From: Anaerocolumna sp. | GTDB lineage: Bacteria; Bacillota; Clostridia; Lachnospirales; Lachnospiraceae | Assembly (NCBI GenBank): GCA_029239975.1 | Contig: JARBTX010000035.1 | Span: 1 to 39,072, forward strand | Length of the DNA: 39,072 nucleotides | Direction: 5' to 3' | Shown here: positions 31,281 through 39,072 of the stretch, in pieces | Layout of the letters: every line of letters begins with the position of its first letter | Position numbering within the stretch: position 1 is the stretch's first letter | The notes under the pieces: generated by a model | The model's database searches: none | The model's input: only the letters and a program-made list of their open reading frames with translations | What the model was told of the DNA's origin: nothing | Program-made: the position numbers and the translations under genes

Positions 31281-32615
31281 TTACAGCTCTAATTCAAGTT
31301 CGTTTTCAGTAAAAGATAATCTATAATTAATGGTAATAATATCATATTGTGAATTTAGGATTAGCCACATTTGGGCGAAATAATTCATGATATTCCAGGT
31401 GCTCATACCATTGAAGTTATATTCTAGTATAAAATCTGAGACAACCTTAACACTTCTTGCATCTTTAAACCATACAATATGTAAAACATCAGCACCATAA
31501 ATATTATCTAGATAATAAAAATAAGGTGCTCTATAAGTCTCATCATATTGAATGATAACATCTTTTTCTTTGGCCAATTCAATTGCTGATGTAGTGGTCA
31601 GTGACCTTGCCCAGGATTCTCCTTCAATAAAGGGTAGTTGCCAATCATATCCTATAACAGGAAGACCAATTGATATTTTCTCAGATGGTATTTGTGTTGT
31701 GATATAATTTAAATAAAGCCTGGCAACATCTTCAGTAATATTACCACCAGGTGGAGCAAAGGTATATCCCCATTCATAGATAAAAAGAAGAGTAGAGTCA
31801 GTAACCATTCCAATTTGTCTAAAATCTATATCTTGGTATATGGTACCTTCAACTGATGTTACTGATTTTGGTGTGATAGTAACAAAAACAAAATAACCCA
31901 ATGGCTTAATGGCGTTTGTTACAGCAACAATAAAATCAGAATATTCTTGTAAGTCACTTGGTAGAATATATTCTAAACTTAAGTTTACACCAAAATACCC
32001 CTTTGTTTCTAATACATTTAGTATGTTCATTATTAAAATATTTTTTTTTTCTTCATTCGTTAAGATTTCATGAGAAACTTCGAAATTACCTTCTCCACGA
32101 ACAGTTACAGTAGAAACAATCATAATTGGAACAACGCTAAATTGCTTTGCAGTTCGAATAATCTCTCGATCATCAATGTCAACTAAGCCACCTTCAAAGG
32201 TAATGGTGTAAGCAAAAACGGACAGATACGTAAGATATGGCAAGGTTTTTCTTAGGATATTTCTATCAATGAAGGGATAAGCAAACCCATTCGTAGTTAT
32301 AGACTTTAGTTTAACATCTGCATAATTTATAATCAAAGATTCACCTGGGTTAAGTGTATTACTATCTGCAAGATTTGGGTTGTTTCGTAATAACTGTATT
32401 ACAGTAATATTAAATTGATTTGCTATGCTCTCTAACGTATCGCCTTCCTTAACAGTATATATCTCACTGGGATAAACAATTACGATAGTTTGCCCAATCA
32501 CTAAATCATACGGATTTGTAATACCATTATCCCGTACCAAGTCATTAACCGCTACACCATAAGAACTTGCAATCGATAGTATAGTATCTCCAGGCTGAAC
32601 AATATGTATCAGCAT
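31281..32615 (-). CDS. LysM and GH18-like protein (spore cell-wall type)
   Basis: A 444-residue protein with two N-terminal LysM domains (residues about 3-47, HIVQPGDTILSIASSYGV, and 51-97, YTVKEGDTLESIANQFNI) and a GH18-like barrel. The layout is that of the spore cortex enzymes YaaH/SleL, which act on cortex fragments after binding peptidoglycan. The catalytic region reads YFGVNLSLEYI where the family has GVNIDFE: the proton-donor Glu remains but the Asp two residues before it is Ser. Activity is therefore doubtful. No signal peptide, as expected for a coat-located protein made in the mother cell. Start ATG 32615 with GAGGA 5 bases upstream. Confidence 0.88.
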   Translation of the reverse strand: MLIHIVQPGDTILSIASSYGVAVNDLVRDNGITNPYDLVIGQTIVIVYPSEIYTVKEGDTLESIANQFNITVIQLLRNNPNLADSNTLNPGESLIINYADVKLKSITTNGFAYPFIDRNILRKTLPYLTYLSVFAYTITFEGGLVDIDDREIIRTAKQFSVVPIMIVSTVTVRGEGNFEVSHEILTNEEKKNILIMNILNVLETKGYFGVNLSLEYILPSDLQEYSDFIVAVTNAIKPLGYFVFVTITPKSVTSVEGTIYQDIDFRQIGMVTDSTLLFIYEWGYTFAPPGGNITEDVARLYLNYITTQIPSEKISIGLPVIGYDWQLPFIEGESWARSLTTTSAIELAKEKDVIIQYDETYRAPYFYYLDNIYGADVLHIVWFKDARSVKVVSDFILEYNFNGMSTWNIMNYFAQMWLILNSQYDIITINYRLSFTENELELEL

Positions 32616-32715
32616 AAATATCCTCAAATTAAATTTATTATAAATATATGTTTTTGCGCTACGGATATGATAGACATGGAATTATTCTATGGATTTATTA
32701 CACATATATAAATAA

Positions 32716-32800
32716 AAACCATGAAAGATAATAAACAAAATGTCTCAATAAAATTATGAGATGTATTTCATTTATTTTGGTATGTTATCTTTCATGGTTT
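32716..32800 (-). terminator. Terminator of the alpha-galactosidase gene
   Basis: A perfect 16-bp outer stem (32716-32731 with 32785-32800) encloses an inner hairpin TCTCA/TGAGA. TTTTTATTT follows on the minus strand. It lies 27 bases beyond the gene. Confidence 0.85.
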
Positions 32801-32826
32801 AAACAATATTAATTCGTTAATGCTAT

Positions 32827-35007
32827 TTATTCTTTACAACATTTTACGGCTTTTAATTTCCAACAACAACTTGCAAAATCACCATGTAGATTTTCTGGTA
32901 AGATTCCACTATCCATTAATTCATCTCCACCTAATATAACATCAGAATCATTGATTTGATAATTATAAAATGGATTTAAGCCATCTAATTTTAATTTTGT
33001 AAATAATGTATGCGGTTTTGATAAAACTCGGTAGAAAAATACTACAGCTTCTGTTTGATCTTCATTTACATACATCCATGCAGTTTGATTGTCCTCAAAT
33101 GGGCTTAATAAACGATATTGGTCACCAAATTGAATAATAGGACGAATTGTTTTGTAGAAAGCAACTTGGCTTTTTACAAGCTCTTTTTCTTCTTCACTAA
33201 ATTTAGTTAAGTCTAACTCATAACCGAAATTTCCTGCCATTGCAACATGACCACGGAAATCTAAGCTAGTAGTACGTCCTACCTGATGATTTGGAGAAGC
33301 AGAGATATGTGAGCCCATTGTAATTGCTGGTGATACTAAACTAGTACCATATTGAATCTTAAGGCGTTCTACCGCATCTGTATCATCACTAGTCCATGTT
33401 TGTGGCATATAGTAAAGCATACCTGGATCAAAACGTCCACCACCTGATGCACAACTTTCGAAAAGTACATTTGGAAACTTAGTTGTTATTGTTTCAAGAA
33501 TGTGATATAAACCTAGTACATAGCGGTGAGCAATTTCTCTTTGTTGTTCTTTTGCTAGCTTCGCAGATCCCATATCTGTAAGTGGGCGGTTCATATCCCA
33601 TTTTACATAGGAGATAGGAGCAGTGGATAATATATTAGATAGCATATCTATGACTTTATTACAAACTTCTTCCTGACTTAAATCTAGTACCAACTGATTG
33701 CGTTGAGATGGTGTAGACATTGGAGTTCGTTCTGGAACATGTAGACACCAGTCTGGATGTTCACGATATAAATCGCTATCTGGTGAAATCATTTCTGGTT
33801 CAAACCATAAGCCGAAACGAATATCTTTATTTACAATATTTTGTGCTAAGGTATCGAGTCCATTCGGAAGTTTCTTTTTATCTACTATCCAATCACCAAG
33901 TGAACAGTTATCGGAATCACGTTTACCAAACCAACCATCGTCAAGTACGAATAATTCCATTCCTAATTCTTTTCCAGTAGTTGCAATTTCTTCGATTTTT
34001 GTTTCCGTAAAATTGAAGTAAGTAGCTTCCCAGTTATTAATTAAGATTGGGCGTTCGGTATCACGATACAATCCACGACATAATCTTTTACGATATAATC
34101 TATGATAAGTTCTAGACATTTGTCCCAAGCCTTTATCTGAATACACCATAACAACTTCAGGAGTTTGTAAACTTTCACCTGCTTTTAAAACCCATGCAAA
34201 ATCAAAAGGATTAATACCCATTTGAACACGTGCACTATAAAATTGATCTACTTCCACTTCAGCTAAGAAGCTTCCGCTATAAACCAGATTAAATCCATAT
34301 ACTTCACCATTTTTTTCAGTGGTATTTTTACTTGTCAAAGCTATGAAAGGACTTTGTTGATGGCTACTAAATCCACGCTTGGAATCAACAGATTGTAATC
34401 CAGGTACTAACTCACGTCTATAGATATGCTTTTCTCTACACCATGCTCCAGATAACTGTAACAATTCGTAGTTGGAATGTTCATAATCGATACAAAAGCT
34501 TAATGCACGTCCGACTTTTAAGTATTCTCCATCTGTTCTTTTGTTAATTAATTTAGCTGAACGAGTAAGTACGTTTAAAGCTTGGTATACAGTATAAGTT
34601 AATTCTACTGTTAAACCAGATGCTTGATCAGCAAGTGTAATAATTAAACTATCTGCCTCTTCCGGTACTTCGATATAAGTGGATGGAAGTGGTGCAATAG
34701 AAGGTTTTCCATTCATAATTACGTGACTTACATACTTAAGTTCACCTACTGTGGAACCATTTTCCTGCTGAACTTCTAAAGTAGGAGTTCTAAAGTCTCC
34801 AGTGCCATATACTGCATACTCTTGCGCTAATGCATCAAGATTTACATGTGCATCATGCAAAGATTTGTGAAAAGATGAAAAATTACGTATTGGTTTTCCC
34901 CAATAAAGATGAGTTAAATAGCCAATATCTAAAACCTGCATAATATAACTGAATCCCTCTGATTTTAGGTGAAATAGGTTATGTTCTTTATCAAATATGA
35001 TTGACAT
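32827..35007 (-). CDS. GH36 alpha-galactosidase
   Basis: A 726-residue cytoplasmic alpha-galactosidase that releases galactose from melibiose, raffinose-family sugars and galactomannan fragments. An N-terminal beta domain (about 1-325) is followed by the catalytic barrel. The nucleophile is Asp471 in YVKWDMNRPL and the acid/base is Asp541 in WTSDDTDA. The family segments NNWEATYF, LDDGWFG, GLWFEPEMISPDS and ESCASGGGRFD are all present. Length is normal for GH36. No signal peptide. Start ATG 35007, AAAGGAG 5 bases upstream; the longer frame to 35043 lacks one. The gene is monocistronic, with a promoter about 250 bases upstream and inverted repeats in the leader that could bind a regulator. No sugar transporter is adjacent. 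Confidence 0.95.
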   Translation of the reverse strand: MSIIFDKEHNLFHLKSEGFSYIMQVLDIGYLTHLYWGKPIRNFSSFHKSLHDAHVNLDALAQEYAVYGTGDFRTPTLEVQQENGSTVGELKYVSHVIMNGKPSIAPLPSTYIEVPEEADSLIITLADQASGLTVELTYTVYQALNVLTRSAKLINKRTDGEYLKVGRALSFCIDYEHSNYELLQLSGAWCREKHIYRRELVPGLQSVDSKRGFSSHQQSPFIALTSKNTTEKNGEVYGFNLVYSGSFLAEVEVDQFYSARVQMGINPFDFAWVLKAGESLQTPEVVMVYSDKGLGQMSRTYHRLYRKRLCRGLYRDTERPILINNWEATYFNFTETKIEEIATTGKELGMELFVLDDGWFGKRDSDNCSLGDWIVDKKKLPNGLDTLAQNIVNKDIRFGLWFEPEMISPDSDLYREHPDWCLHVPERTPMSTPSQRNQLVLDLSQEEVCNKVIDMLSNILSTAPISYVKWDMNRPLTDMGSAKLAKEQQREIAHRYVLGLYHILETITTKFPNVLFESCASGGGRFDPGMLYYMPQTWTSDDTDAVERLKIQYGTSLVSPAITMGSHISASPNHQVGRTTSLDFRGHVAMAGNFGYELDLTKFSEEEKELVKSQVAFYKTIRPIIQFGDQYRLLSPFEDNQTAWMYVNEDQTEAVVFFYRVLSKPHTLFTKLKLDGLNPFYNYQINDSDVILGGDELMDSGILPENLHGDFASCCWKLKAVKCCKE

Positions 35008-35036
35008 AGGTTCTCCTTTCAAATACGTTTTAACTA

Positions 35037-35186
35037 TAGGCAATTGTGAAACGATATAGGTAATTGAGTTTAGTATATGATTAATACGAATTTTCTAGTT
35101 TTAGTTGCCCTTGCGGATAAGATTCAACTATAAAATTGTTAATTGTATACAAAGCAATTACAAATTTGATGTCTCACAATTACCTA
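35037..35186. repeat. Inverted 16-bp motif in the alpha-galactosidase leader
   Basis: TAGGCAATTGTGAAAC at 35037-35052 recurs as its complement (TAGGTAATTGTGAGAC) at 35171-35186, two differences in sixteen. A shorter third copy, TAGGTAATTGA, is at 35057-35067. The spacing and position between promoter and gene fit operator sites for a sugar-responsive regulator, or arms of an RNA stem. No regulator gene is nearby. Confidence 0.5.
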
Positions 35187-35257
35187 ACTTTTAACTTAGT
35201 CAATAGCGAAACCATATGAGTTTCGAATAGGTTTTTCTTTTCTTTAACCTTAAGTAT

Positions 35258-35286
35258 AATATAACGGATAAACAATAATGAGTCAA
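35258..35286 (-). promoter_or_regulatory. Alpha-galactosidase promoter
   Basis: On the minus strand TTGACT (35281-35286), a 17-base spacer, TATATT (35258-35263). Transcription from about 35250 gives a leader of about 240 bases. Confidence 0.75.
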
Positions 35287-35383
35287 TAAAAAGCTTTATA
35301 AATGTATGATAAATGAACGAAAAACGCATAATAAATGTAAAGTAAAAATGTACGAATCGGGATTATAATGCAATAGATACACC

Positions 35384-35437
35384 AAAAAAACACTCTTTCT
35401 ATAAATAAACTTGAAAGTCATTTATAGAAAGAGTGTT
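35384..35437 (-). terminator. Terminator downstream of the plsC-like gene
   Basis: A perfect 18-bp stem (35389-35406 with 35420-35437), followed on the minus strand by seven T. It lies beyond the 19-bp repeat array, so the array is transcribed as part of the plsC-like mRNA. Confidence 0.9.
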
Positions 35438-35450
35438 CATCCTAATTTAT

Positions 35451-35652
35451 GTTAAATAGTTTACGTTAAATACGCCGGTTTATGTTAAATACGTTGGTTT
35501 ACGTTAAATACGTCGGTTTATGTTAAATACGTTGGTTTACGTTAAATACGTGGGTTTAAGTTAAATACGTTGGTTTACGTTAAATACGTCGGTTTATGTT
35601 ATATACGTTGGTTTACGTTAAATGCGTTGATTATGTTAAATATGTTAGTTAT
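35451..35652. repeat. Minisatellite of 19-bp units (about 11 copies)
   Basis: Eight full units of the form GTTAAATACGTTGGTTTAC (35465-35616), a shortened one before them and two 18-base units after. Units alternate: GTTGGTTTAC, then G[TC]CGGTTTAT, giving a 38-bp higher-order period. The array has few stop-free frames and lies between the plsC-like stop codon and its terminator. Confidence 0.95.
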
Positions 35653-35665
35653 GTTTATGAAAAGA

Positions 35666-36379
35666 TTATTTTGACTCATAGTTAGCAATTGTTTCTCTTA
35701 TCATATCAGAAACTATGGTAGCTATTTCACCGGATTTCATATCCTTATAATCTTCATAATAAAGTGGTTTTAAGTAATGGATTTGAACTGTTAATTTTTT
35801 TATGGAGTTGGTATCAAAAGCTTTATAAGAATCTATAATTGCAACTGGAACAATTGGGCATTTTGCATTCATTGCACTTTTAAAGCTGCCACCTTTAAAT
35901 TCCTGAATTTGATTTTTATTCTTTGATCTAGTTCCTTCAGGAAAGATTAAGTAGTTACGACCTTCTTTTACTTCTTTTGTCACTTCAATCATGATTTTCA
36001 TGGACTGTCTAACATCATCACGGTCTATAAATTTTGATTGTAGTATATTAAAAATCTGTTTCAGAAAGAAAATATTTTCAACTTCTTTTTTAGAAACGGT
36101 TGCAAAAGGACGTTCGTGAGTTTCTAATACAATTAATGCATCAAATAAACCCTGATGATTTGGATATAATATATATCCAGTTTCTTTTGGTAAATTTGTG
36201 ATACCATGGCATTCCACTGTAACTCGCCCCCGACGATTAACAATGGTAGTTAAGCGGTGTAAAAATGTATATCTTTTTTGTTCATCATATTTTTCAACAT
36301 TACAATACCGAAATATAATAAATAACCAATATGGCAATTGAAAAATACTTCTAATAACCATTAAAATAATTCGCCTCAT
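35666..36379 (-). CDS. 1-acylglycerol-3-phosphate acyltransferase (PlsC-like)
   Basis: A 237-residue acyltransferase of phospholipid synthesis. A hydrophobic N-terminal segment (IILMVIRSIFQLPYWLFIIF) anchors it to the membrane. The catalytic motif is NHQGLFDALIV (H-x4-D). The substrate motif is FPEGTRSKN, and VPVAIIDSYKA is the fourth conserved block. It would transfer an acyl group to lysophosphatidate to form phosphatidate. Start ATG 36379 with GGAGG 5 bases upstream. It lies 165 bases after rpoD in the same direction and may share its transcript. The 3' region carries the 19-bp repeats. Confidence 0.92.
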   Translation of the reverse strand: MRRIILMVIRSIFQLPYWLFIIFRYCNVEKYDEQKRYTFLHRLTTIVNRRGRVTVECHGITNLPKETGYILYPNHQGLFDALIVLETHERPFATVSKKEVENIFFLKQIFNILQSKFIDRDDVRQSMKIMIEVTKEVKEGRNYLIFPEGTRSKNKNQIQEFKGGSFKSAMNAKCPIVPVAIIDSYKAFDTNSIKKLTVQIHYLKPLYYEDYKDMKSGEIATIVSDMIRETIANYESK

Positions 36380-36543
36380 ACTAACCTCCATGATGCTTAA
36401 AACACTGCGAATCCTAGTACAGCTGGATTCGCAAAGTAAATAATATCATTTACTTATTTTTAAGCTAGTTACTTATTTTTTAAGCTTTTGCTTATTACAT
36501 AATAGATTATTATCATAAAGTATCTACTTATACTTTTGACAGA

Positions 36544-37659
36544 TTACATAATGTCATAACCTTTTAGCATTCTAGCTCTGCTTGGATGTCTTAATTTTCT
36601 CAATGCTTTTGCTTCAATCTGGCGAATTCTCTCACGAGTTACGTTAAATTCTTTACCAACTTCCTCTAATGTTCTTGTTCTTCCGTCTTTTAAGCCAAAT
36701 CTTAAAATTAATACTCTTTGTTCTCTTTCAGTTAGAGTTTCTAATAATTTTGATATCTGATCTTGTAATACAGAATAAGATGCTGCATCTTCCGGTCCCA
36801 TAATCGAATCATCTTTTATAAAATCACCTAAATGACTGTCATCTTCTTCACCAATTGGTGTATCAAGTGAAATTGGGTCAGCAGAAACTTTTAGTATTTC
36901 TCTAACCTTTTCGATAGGAAGCTTCATTGCATCTGCGATTTCCTGCTCAGAAGGTTCTCTTCCTAATTCTTGAAGAAGACTCCTAGATACTCGATAAGTC
37001 TTATTAATTACTTCAGACATATGTACCGGTATACGAATGGTACGTGATTGGTCAGCAATGGATCTTGTAATAGCTTGACGAATCCACCAAGTAGCATAAG
37101 TACTGAATTTATAACCCTTATTATAATCAAATTTATCTACAGCTTTAATTAAACCTAAATTACCTTCTTGAATTAGGTCTAGGAATGATAAACCTCTACC
37201 TACATAACGTTTTGCAATACTAACAACCAGACGAAGATTGGATTCTGCTAATATTTTTTTAGCATTTTCATCACCCTCTTCAATTTTCTTTGCTAATTCA
37301 ATTTCTTCTGCTACAGAAAGGAGAGGATAACTTCCGATTTCTTTTAAATATAATTTAACTGGGTCATCAGACATAGCACCGATAGAGGAAAAATCGTCAA
37401 ATTCTAGTAATGCAGCTTCATCACTATCTTCTAATTCTAATATTATTTCATCATCCGGATCATCTTCTTCGATAGGATTAAGAACAACGATATTATGTGC
37501 TTCTAGATATTCATAGATTTTATCAATTTGTCTAACATCAAGGTTTAATTCCTTAAAAAAATCATTTACCTTACCGACATCAACAACACCTTTATTATCA
37601 TTAGCATAGGCTAATAACTCTCTTAATTTTTCTTCAAAATTATGTGCTACTTCGTTCAT
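36544..37659 (-). CDS. rpoD: Housekeeping RNA polymerase sigma factor
   Basis: A 371-residue primary sigma factor (SigA/RpoD). A short acidic region 1.1 is followed by region 1.2 ([12 protein letters not shown]), region 2 ([20 protein letters not shown], then [16 protein letters not shown] for -10 melting), region 3, and region 4 with [20 protein letters not shown] for -35 recognition. The C-terminus [13 protein letters not shown] is standard for primary sigma factors. Two ATGs, 37662 and 37659, compete; the second has better spacing from GGAGG. In many Firmicutes dnaG lies just upstream; here the upstream side is a non-coding leader and a divergent MATE gene. Confidence 0.96.
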   Translation of the reverse strand: MNEVAHNFEEKLRELLAYANDNKGVVDVGKVNDFFKELNLDVRQIDKIYEYLEAHNIVVLNPIEEDDPDDEIILELEDSDEAALLEFDDFSSIGAMSDDPVKLYLKEIGSYPLLSVAEEIELAKKIEEGDENAKKILAESNLRLVVSIAKRYVGRGLSFLDLIQEGNLGLIKAVDKFDYNKGYKFSTYATWWIRQAITRSIADQSRTIRIPVHMSEVINKTYRVSRSLLQELGREPSEQEIADAMKLPIEKVREILKVSADPISLDTPIGEEDDSHLGDFIKDDSIMGPEDAASYSVLQDQISKLLETLTEREQRVLILRFGLKDGRTRTLEEVGKEFNVTRERIRQIEAKALRKLRHPSRARMLKGYDIM

Positions 37660-37819
37660 CATATTCCTCCATGGGTTTGGTTGCTCAGATTATACAATAA
37701 AAAAAGAAACTATTTACATAATTGTGAGTCCCTTTTTCTTAGTATGTTAAACTAAGGGACATTTCATGCAAAAATATTTCGTAAATGAGTTTCTTGGGAC
37801 GATATTATCACCAATTATC

Positions 37820-37828
37820 ATTATAGCA
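37820..37828 (-). promoter_or_regulatory. Possible rpoD promoter (extended -10)
   Basis: On the minus strand TGC-TATAAT is an extended -10; the -35 (TTTTCA, 17 bases before) is weak. The leader is about 150 bases and contains a hairpin with CTTAG/CTAAG and GTCCC/GGGAC pairs near 37729-37760. Beyond it, 37830-38070 is AT-rich and holds only a chance open frame (37842-38033) without a ribosome site. Confidence 0.5.
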
Positions 37829-38103
37829 CAGGCTGTCCTAGATGAAAAGAAGATTTTTTTCATTCGACTTATTTCGATTTGCTAAATTGACAAATACTTG
37901 TATATTATGTTATCTCGTTATAAAAAATATTCTATTAATAAGAAAAATATATTTTATGAATGATTACATTCATAGAATAAAATATGATTTTACTATGAAA
38001 AATATCCATGAAATAAATAAAATAGACTTGTAAGTATAATGATAATTTTTTATATATAAGAGATAATAGGAAATTGCAAATCTGCATAATTAATAAGGAC
38101 ATC

Positions 38104-38126
38104 TTTGATGTTTCGCAATTACTTAA
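38104..38126. repeat. 23-bp dispersed repeat before the MATE gene
   Basis: TTTGATGTTTCGCAATTACTTAA resembles 35165-35187 (TTTGATGTCTCACAATTACCTAA), 20 of 23 identical. Both are the 3' side of hairpins closed by AATTG/CAATT. A TATAAT at 38149-38154 follows and may serve the MATE gene. Confidence 0.5.
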
Positions 38127-38184
38127 TAAGAAATAGAAAAAAATGAGATATAATTATGTTTTATTAATAATAGGAGATATAATA

Positions 38185-39072
38185 ATGCCAGAAAAAAACA
38201 AAGATAGTAATAGACAGGATAGATTGGGATCAGACGATATTGGCAAGCTTTTGTTGCAATTCTCAATTCCGGCCACCATAGGAATGTTAGTAAATGCATT
38301 ATATAACATAGTAGATCGTATGTTTATTGGACAAGCAAGGGGACTTATGTCATTAGGATTAACTGCCTTGACAGTTTCTTTCCCGATTATGATGATTATG
38401 ATGGGATTGGCATTAATGTTTGGTGCTGGCGGAGCAGCATTGTTTTCAATTAAACTTGGTGAAAAAGATAGAGACGGAGCAGAAAAAATATTGGGTAATG
38501 GTATTGCAATGATTTTTATATCGTCTTTATTATTTATGATTATTGCATTGTGGCAATTAGAACCTTTATTAAGGCTTTTTGGAGCAAATGACGAAGTTAT
38601 GCCTTATGCGAAAGAGTATATGAATATTATACTTTATGCATCCATTGCACAAGGACCTGCTGTTGGATGCAATCATTTTATGAGAGCAGACGGAAGTCCA
38701 AAGTCTGCTATGTTTTCTATGTTTATTGGAGCTGGTTTTAATATTATATTTGACTATATACTGATTTTTGTATTTCATTTAGGGATGACGGGAGCTGCGT
38801 TGGCTACTGTTGGAGGACAAGCTTTATCCGCTATTTGGGGTTTGTCTTATTTTTTATATAGAAGTAATATAAGATTAAAACTTAAAAGTTTAAGATTAAA
38901 CAGAAATCTGATTCCTAAAATTGCATTAGCTGGACTTCCTTCCTTTTTTAATCAAGTAAGTACAAGTGTTATTAATATAGTAATTAATAAAAGTCTATTA
39001 TATTATGGTGGCAATGTTGCAATTGCTGTAATGGGGGCTGTAACTAGTATGCAGCAAGTAATGACTATGCCA
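38185..39072 (+). CDS. MATE family multidrug exporter (3' end beyond the window)
   Basis: A 296-codon open frame that reaches the last base without a stop. A hydrophilic N-terminus (MPEKNKDSNRQDRLGSDD) is followed by the MATE pattern LLLQFSIPATIGMLVNALYNIVDRMFIG, then GLTALTVSFPIM, ALMFGAGGAALFSIKLGE, and YMNIILYASIAQGPAVGCNHFMRADGSPK. About eight membrane helices are visible of the usual twelve. MATE proteins export drugs or metabolites against Na+ or H+; the MepA-type subgroup is closest. AGGAG lies 8 bases before the ATG. Divergent from rpoD. Confidence 0.93.
   Translation, partial: MPEKNKDSNRQDRLGSDDIGKLLLQFSIPATIGMLVNALYNIVDRMFIGQARGLMSLGLTALTVSFPIMMIMMGLALMFGAGGAALFSIKLGEKDRDGAEKILGNGIAMIFISSLLFMIIALWQLEPLLRLFGANDEVMPYAKEYMNIILYASIAQGPAVGCNHFMRADGSPKSAMFSMFIGAGFNIIFDYILIFVFHLGMTGAALATVGGQALSAIWGLSYFLYRSNIRLKLKSLRLNRNLIPKIALAGLPSFFNQVSTSVINIVINKSLLYYGGNVAIAVMGAVTSMQQVMTMP

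Noticed and set aside
35451..35652. CRISPR array
   Set aside because: Units are contiguous 19-bp repeats without unique spacers and no cas genes are near.
37842..38033. 63-codon plus-strand open frame upstream of the MATE gene
   Set aside because: No ribosome site, AT-driven composition with many Ile, Asn and Lys, and it overlaps the predicted rpoD promoter region. Treated as chance.

Overview
The window is low-GC DNA from a spore-forming, anaerobic Firmicute. The cotJ spore-coat genes, a sporulation-type LysM/GH18 protein, strong AGGAGG ribosome sites, TTGACA-17-TATAAT promoters and a GH36 alpha-galactosidase together point to a Lachnospiraceae-type Clostridium, perhaps a plant-polysaccharide fermenter such as the Lachnoclostridium phytofermentans group. 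The species is inferred, not proven.

Layout. 0-4.1 kb: 3' part of a uridine-kinase-like gene, then a leftward ABC-2 exporter (ATPase and two permeases) beside a TetR regulator whose promoter lies between two identical palindromic operators. 4.2-10.6 kb: a small hydrophilic protein, a chemoreceptor, a SERCA-like Ca2+-ATPase coupled to a MarR regulator, and a nitroreductase. 10.7-17.3 kb: a heavy-metal island: ArsR/CadC sensor with CadA-type Zn/Cd ATPase, a small Met/Cys-rich membrane protein, the copper ATPase CopA and a lipoprotein with an internally duplicated domain. 17.3-19.9 kb: a probable MITE, a 40-residue LDCC-motif protein, and an OmpR-type two-component system. 20.2-22.5 kb: a MutS2-like ATPase without a C-terminal Smr domain, behind a leader of about 340 nt that holds a 12-codon upstream ORF and three successive terminator-like hairpins.

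22.6-31.2 kb is the centre of interest. The operon cotJA-cotJB-cotJC is cut inside cotJC. Codons 1-62 of cotJC lie at 23256-23441 and the remaining codons resume in frame at about 30805. Between them sits a 7,363-bp element bounded by a 10-bp direct repeat (GATATAGGTA). It carries a large serine recombinase at its right end, a small gene in front of that (candidate directionality factor), and metabolic cargo: a YitT-type protein, an unknown membrane protein, a TSUP transporter, an FAD/Rieske oxidoreductase and a tocopherol-cyclase-like protein. Exact excision would rebuild a 198-residue CotJC. This is the architecture of skin-type sporulation intervening elements, where the mother cell removes the insert to restore a spore gene.

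31.2-39.1 kb: LysM/GH18 protein with an altered catalytic motif, alpha-galactosidase, a 19-bp minisatellite in the 3' region of a PlsC-like acyltransferase, the housekeeping sigma factor rpoD, and the start of a MATE exporter that runs off the window. No tRNA, rRNA or CRISPR array was seen.
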